Source: Vulcanimicrobiota bacterium
GTDB lineage: Bacteria; Vulcanimicrobiota; Vulcanimicrobiia; Vulcanimicrobiales; Vulcanimicrobiaceae
Length of the DNA: 8,518 nt
Assembly: GCA_019245995.1 (NCBI GenBank)
Contig: JAFAQW010000036.1
Span: forward strand, 1-8,518
Direction of reading: 5' to 3'
Shown here: piece by piece, positions 6,295 through 8,518 of the stretch
Layout of the letters: every line of letters starts with the position of its first letter
Position numbering within the stretch: the first letter of the stretch is position 1
The notes under the pieces: model-generated
Database searches by the model: none
The model's input: only the letters and a program-made list of their open reading frames with translations
Told to the model about the DNA's origin: nothing
Translations under genes and position numbers: made by a program

Positions 6295-7044
6295 GTGACG
6301 TCGCTTCACCTCCTCGTACCGGAGGCTGCTGCCTTCGTTGCCGGCGCAATGAACAGCGTCGCGGGCGGCGGCAGCTTCCTGTCGTTTCCTGCGTTGATGT
6401 TCGCTGGGGTCGCGCCGATTTCGGCCAACGCAACCAACAACGCGGCGATGTGGGTCGGCACGATCGGCAGTGCGCGCGGCTATCGCGAAGAGCTTGCAGA
6501 ACACCGCGGACTGCTGCTGCCGGTGATCGCGGCGAGCGTCGCGGGTGCGTTGATCGGCGCGTGCCTATTGCTGGTAACGCCGCAGACGCTCTTCGCGCGT
6601 TTGATTCCGTGGCTGCTGCTCTTTGCGACAATTGTCTTCGCGGCCAGCCCGTTGCTAACGCGCAACGCACCGAAGATCGCGCGCCACGCTCCATGGCAGA
6701 TCGCCGTGCAGTTTGTGGTTGCGGTGTACGGCGGCTATTTCGGCGCGGGCATGGGGATTCTGATGCTAGCGGTGCTTGCGTTCTCGGGCTTGCCAAGCTT
6801 CAACGCGCAGAACGCGATCAAAAACGTGCTCGCCGTGTCGATTAACGGCGTCGCTTTGATCCCGTTCGTCATCGCGCGCATCGTGGACTGGCGCTTCGCG
6901 TTGCCGATGGCCGTAGCGGCCGCCGTCGGCGGCTATCTCGGCGCTCGGTTCTTCCGGCGCGTGCCGCAACGCATTTCACGCTTGCTTGTGGTAACGATCG
7001 GCATCGTGATGACTACAGTTTTCTTCTGGCGAACTTTTCGCTGA
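6295..7044 (+). CDS. TauE/SafE (DUF81) family membrane permease
   Basis: 249 aa from the GTG at 6295, 15 nt after the rel stop, with no clear Shine-Dalgarno. Seen: seven to eight hydrophobic segments and the family's internal duplication. The N-terminal half carries GAMNSVAGGGSFLSFPALMFAGV followed by NATNNAAMWVG. The C-terminal half repeats the idea with GGYFGAGMGILMLAVLAFSG followed by NAIKNVLAVSINGVALIPF. Known: this family includes sulfite/organosulfonate exporters, but most members have unknown substrates and the name does not fix the substrate. The length is normal. Spacing suggests co-transcription with rel, but no functional link is evident. A 7-bp inverted repeat with a 3-nt loop (7033-7049, ACTTTTC / GAAAAGT) spans the stop codon; it lacks a T tract and is probably not a terminator. 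Confidence 0.9.
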   Translation: MTSLHLLVPEAAAFVAGAMNSVAGGGSFLSFPALMFAGVAPISANATNNAAMWVGTIGSARGYREELAEHRGLLLPVIAASVAGALIGACLLLVTPQTLFARLIPWLLLFATIVFAASPLLTRNAPKIARHAPWQIAVQFVVAVYGGYFGAGMGILMLAVLAFSGLPSFNAQNAIKNVLAVSINGVALIPFVIARIVDWRFALPMAVAAAVGGYLGARFFRRVPQRISRLLVVTIGIVMTTVFFWRTFR

Positions 7045-7110
7045 AAAGTGACGGGGGTCGCTTGCCGCTTGCAGGGCGCTGAAAATGGCCATACGAAGGC
7101 CTTCTCCCGT

Positions 7111-7132
7111 TTATCACTGAGTTATCAGCGAG
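7111..7132 (+). repeat. Imperfect tandem 11-bp repeat upstream of the lipoprotein gene
   Basis: TTATCACTGAG (7111-7121) is followed directly by TTATCAGCGAG (7122-7132), 9 of 11 bases identical. The second copy runs into the Shine-Dalgarno (GAGG, 7130-7133) of the lipoprotein gene. The 94-nt gap between stop 7044 and start 7139 also holds a 10-bp palindrome, GAAGGCCTTC, at 7095-7104. No convincing -35/-10 pair was found. The repeat may be an operator or chance. Confidence 0.35.
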
Positions 7133-7138
7133 GTAAGA

Positions 7139-8326
7139 ATGTTTTGGAACAATCGTGCGGCACTCGCGGTGGCCGCAGCGCTTTTAGCCACCTCGGCATG
7201 CGGCGGAAACGCATCCGTGCCCTCGGCAAACTCCGCCGGAAACGTCGTGTCGCAAGCGGTTGGCGCGGCGCACGACGGCTCGTATGAAGCAGCCATCACG
7301 CCGGACGCAGTCGACCACACGTCGATTCTTAAGGGACTGAAGAAAACGGTTCTGATCGGGTCGACGGTCGATCCGACGAACGGTGACACCGGTCCCCGCT
7401 CCATTCACATCGTCGGCAGCTCCAAAGGTTTGCTGAAGCAGGGACAGCTGCTCGTCTGCAACTTTGCCGACAAGACTGGCGCTGCCGGAAAAGGCACGAC
7501 GATCGAAATGCTCGACGCCGCGCCGAAGTCGAAGCCCACGACGTTCGTTTCCGACAGCCGGATCGAAGGCTGCGACGGAGATGCCATCTCGGCTGCGGAC
7601 AACGTGTACGCGTCCGGCTTGACGAGCGGCGTTGCGGTGAAGTACGACGCCAACGGAAAGTACCAGCATACCTACAAAGCGCCGATTCAGGAGCCGTTGG
7701 GAGACACCGACGCCTATTGCAGCCTTTCGTACATCCCTGAGAACATCTACCTGGGTGACGGCAAGACGGGCTCCATCGTGAAGTGGTCCATCAACGGCTA
7801 TGGGAACCCGAAGGAGCTGCAAGCCGTAACGGGCTTCGGAGTGAACGGTGGTACCGGTTGGGATGCCTTAGGTCCGTCGGGCATCGTCTATAACGGGAAG
7901 CGCATCGGAAACTACAAGTGCACGGACATCGTCTACGTAGCCGACGGCGTCGACAACACGCTGGTTGCCATTCACTACGCCGGAAACTTGTTGGTCAAGG
8001 ATGAGATTGTCGTACTGCCCGGCGGCAAGACGTTCAAGTGCAAGCACAAGAAAGTGACGTGCGCGTCGCTCGTTTATAGCGGATCGCCGTTAGACGCCCC
8101 CGTGGCCTTGACGCTCCTTCCGAACGGCAACCTCATCGCCGCGAATTCCAAAGGCAACAAGCTCGTGGAGATTGCGGCGGACGGCACCCTTCTTGCAACC
8201 AAGAGCATCGACAAGAGCTCCATCCCGCACATCTTCGGACTCGCCGCCGAAGGCAAGAACGACAAGGACACGGTGCTGTTCCTCACCTACACGAAGAACA
8301 ATTCGGTATACGAGCTGAAGCCGTAA
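7139..8326 (+). CDS. Cysteine-containing beta-propeller-like lipoprotein
   Basis: 395 aa from the ATG at 7139, with GAGGTAAG just upstream as Shine-Dalgarno. Seen: a signal peptide (Arg6, then an Ala/Leu/Val core) ending in ATSAC, with Cys21 as probable lipid attachment site; the lipobox has Thr at -3, so it is a little atypical. A low-complexity Ala/Ser linker runs to about residue 55. The rest alternates strand-like and Gly/Asp-rich segments with propeller-style units: NVYASGLTSGVAVKYDANGK, DIVYVADGVDNTLVAIHYAG and LLPNGNLIAANSKGNKLVEIAADGTLLA. Six further cysteines occur at 107, 145, 194, 261, 301 and 308, the last two framing CKHKKVTC. That even number fits disulfides in an extracytoplasmic domain. 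The blades differ from those of the lipoprotein at 860-1870, so the two are at best distant relatives. Ligand and function are unknown. A hairpin terminator follows. Confidence 0.8.
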   Translation: MFWNNRAALAVAAALLATSACGGNASVPSANSAGNVVSQAVGAAHDGSYEAAITPDAVDHTSILKGLKKTVLIGSTVDPTNGDTGPRSIHIVGSSKGLLKQGQLLVCNFADKTGAAGKGTTIEMLDAAPKSKPTTFVSDSRIEGCDGDAISAADNVYASGLTSGVAVKYDANGKYQHTYKAPIQEPLGDTDAYCSLSYIPENIYLGDGKTGSIVKWSINGYGNPKELQAVTGFGVNGGTGWDALGPSGIVYNGKRIGNYKCTDIVYVADGVDNTLVAIHYAGNLLVKDEIVVLPGGKTFKCKHKKVTCASLVYSGSPLDAPVALTLLPNGNLIAANSKGNKLVEIAADGTLLATKSIDKSSIPHIFGLAAEGKNDKDTVLFLTYTKNNSVYELKP

Positions 8327-8339
8327 CTGCAAGCGCACG

Positions 8340-8389
8340 AAAGGCTCTCATCGCACGCGCCGCTCGCGCGACGTTGGGAGCCTTTTCTT
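8340..8389 (+). terminator. Rho-independent terminator after the lipoprotein gene
   Basis: AAAGGCTC (8340-8347) pairs exactly with GAGCCTTT (8378-8385), 13 nt past the lipoprotein stop, and is followed by TCTT. The 30-nt interior is GC-rich and can form a smaller inner hairpin (CGCG...CGCG). The minus-strand side has a short T run too, so it may also serve the convergent gene whose stop lies in the T tract. Confidence 0.75.
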
Positions 8390-8516
8390 ATTCGGTGTCT
8401 ACGGGCTCGTTCGAGGGCGGTTCTCGCAAGAAGTAGTCCGGGCCGAGGTGCCGTTTGATCGGCACGAACGTACGCGGAGACTGGGTAAAGTCGAACGCGT
8501 CGTCGAGCGGGTTGGC
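8388..8516 (-). CDS. C-terminal end of an unidentified convergent gene (truncated)
   Basis: The minus strand is open from the window edge to a TAA at 8390-8388, giving 42 visible C-terminal residues that begin ANPLDDAFDFTQSPRTFVP and end with a Pro/Glu/Asp-rich tail, SNEPVDTE. The third codon positions are mostly G or C, and the balanced composition with aromatic residues looks like real protein rather than a shadow frame. The stop falls in the T tract of the lipoprotein terminator, a normal arrangement for convergent genes. I do not recognise the family from this fragment, and the 5' part lies beyond the window. Confidence 0.6.
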   Translation of the reverse strand, partial: ANPLDDAFDFTQSPRTFVPIKRHLGPDYFLREPPSNEPVDTE

Positions 8517-8518
8517 GC

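Noticed and set aside
5523..6845. A 440-codon plus-strand open frame across the end of rel and the start of the permease gene
   Set aside because: It is Arg/Ala-rich shadow coding in another frame over two well-identified genes, with no family motifs.
7033..7049. A 7-bp inverted repeat at the end of the permease gene considered as a terminator
   Set aside because: The stem is AT-rich and short and is followed by a G run rather than a T tract.
1..8518. Signs of mobile elements, CRISPR arrays, tRNA or rRNA genes, or toxin-antitoxin pairs
   Set aside because: I found no transposase or integrase motifs, no regularly spaced direct repeats, no cloverleaf-like sequence and no recognisable toxin-antitoxin pair.

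Overview
This is a GC-rich bacterial chromosomal window with dense coding, short intergenic gaps and strongly G/C-biased third codon positions. It carries eight complete or nearly complete genes plus one gene truncated at each edge. I see no insertion sequence, integrase, tRNA, rRNA or CRISPR array. The mix of a CCG-domain (HdrB/SdhE-type) subunit, lipoprotein beta-propellers of the 'NHL/virginiamycin-B-lyase-like' kind, a proline-rich membrane-anchored protein and a bifunctional Rel is reminiscent of Candidatus Eremiobacterota (WPS-2) and related lineages. That placement is an inference from gene style, not a measured affiliation.

Layout. Positions 1-825 (+) hold the C-terminal part of an iron-sulfur CCG-domain protein of the SdhE/HdrB type. 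A propeller lipoprotein follows at 860-1870 (+) with a TTG start and a strong Shine-Dalgarno. Two minus-strand genes come next. One is a proline-rich, TonB-like protein (about 1867-2463, with coding-like sequence extending upstream to about 2625). The other is a small exported protein (2705-3013), ended by a hairpin terminator at 2645-2685. Divergently, apt (3066-3578), a small exported protein (3565-4047), rel (4117-6279) and a TauE/SafE permease (6295-7044) run on the plus strand. A second propeller lipoprotein (7139-8326, +) follows and ends at a hairpin terminator (8340-8389). The tail of an unidentified minus-strand gene (8388-8516) converges on it.

Function. The recognisable core is apt next to rel, a pairing known from Gram-positive genomes that joins purine salvage to (p)ppGpp turnover. 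Here a small secreted protein gene sits between them, and a perfect TATAAT only 12 nt before the rel ATG suggests rel has its own promoter with almost no leader. Most other genes encode envelope or exported proteins: two lipoproteins, two small secreted proteins, one permease and one anchored protein.

The window looks like ordinary chromosome, and I did not find a convincing new multi-gene system. The most interesting anomaly is the TonB-like gene. Its apparent N-terminal membrane anchor is encoded in frame, yet no ATG, GTG or TTG exists in any minus-strand frame between 2464 and 2738.
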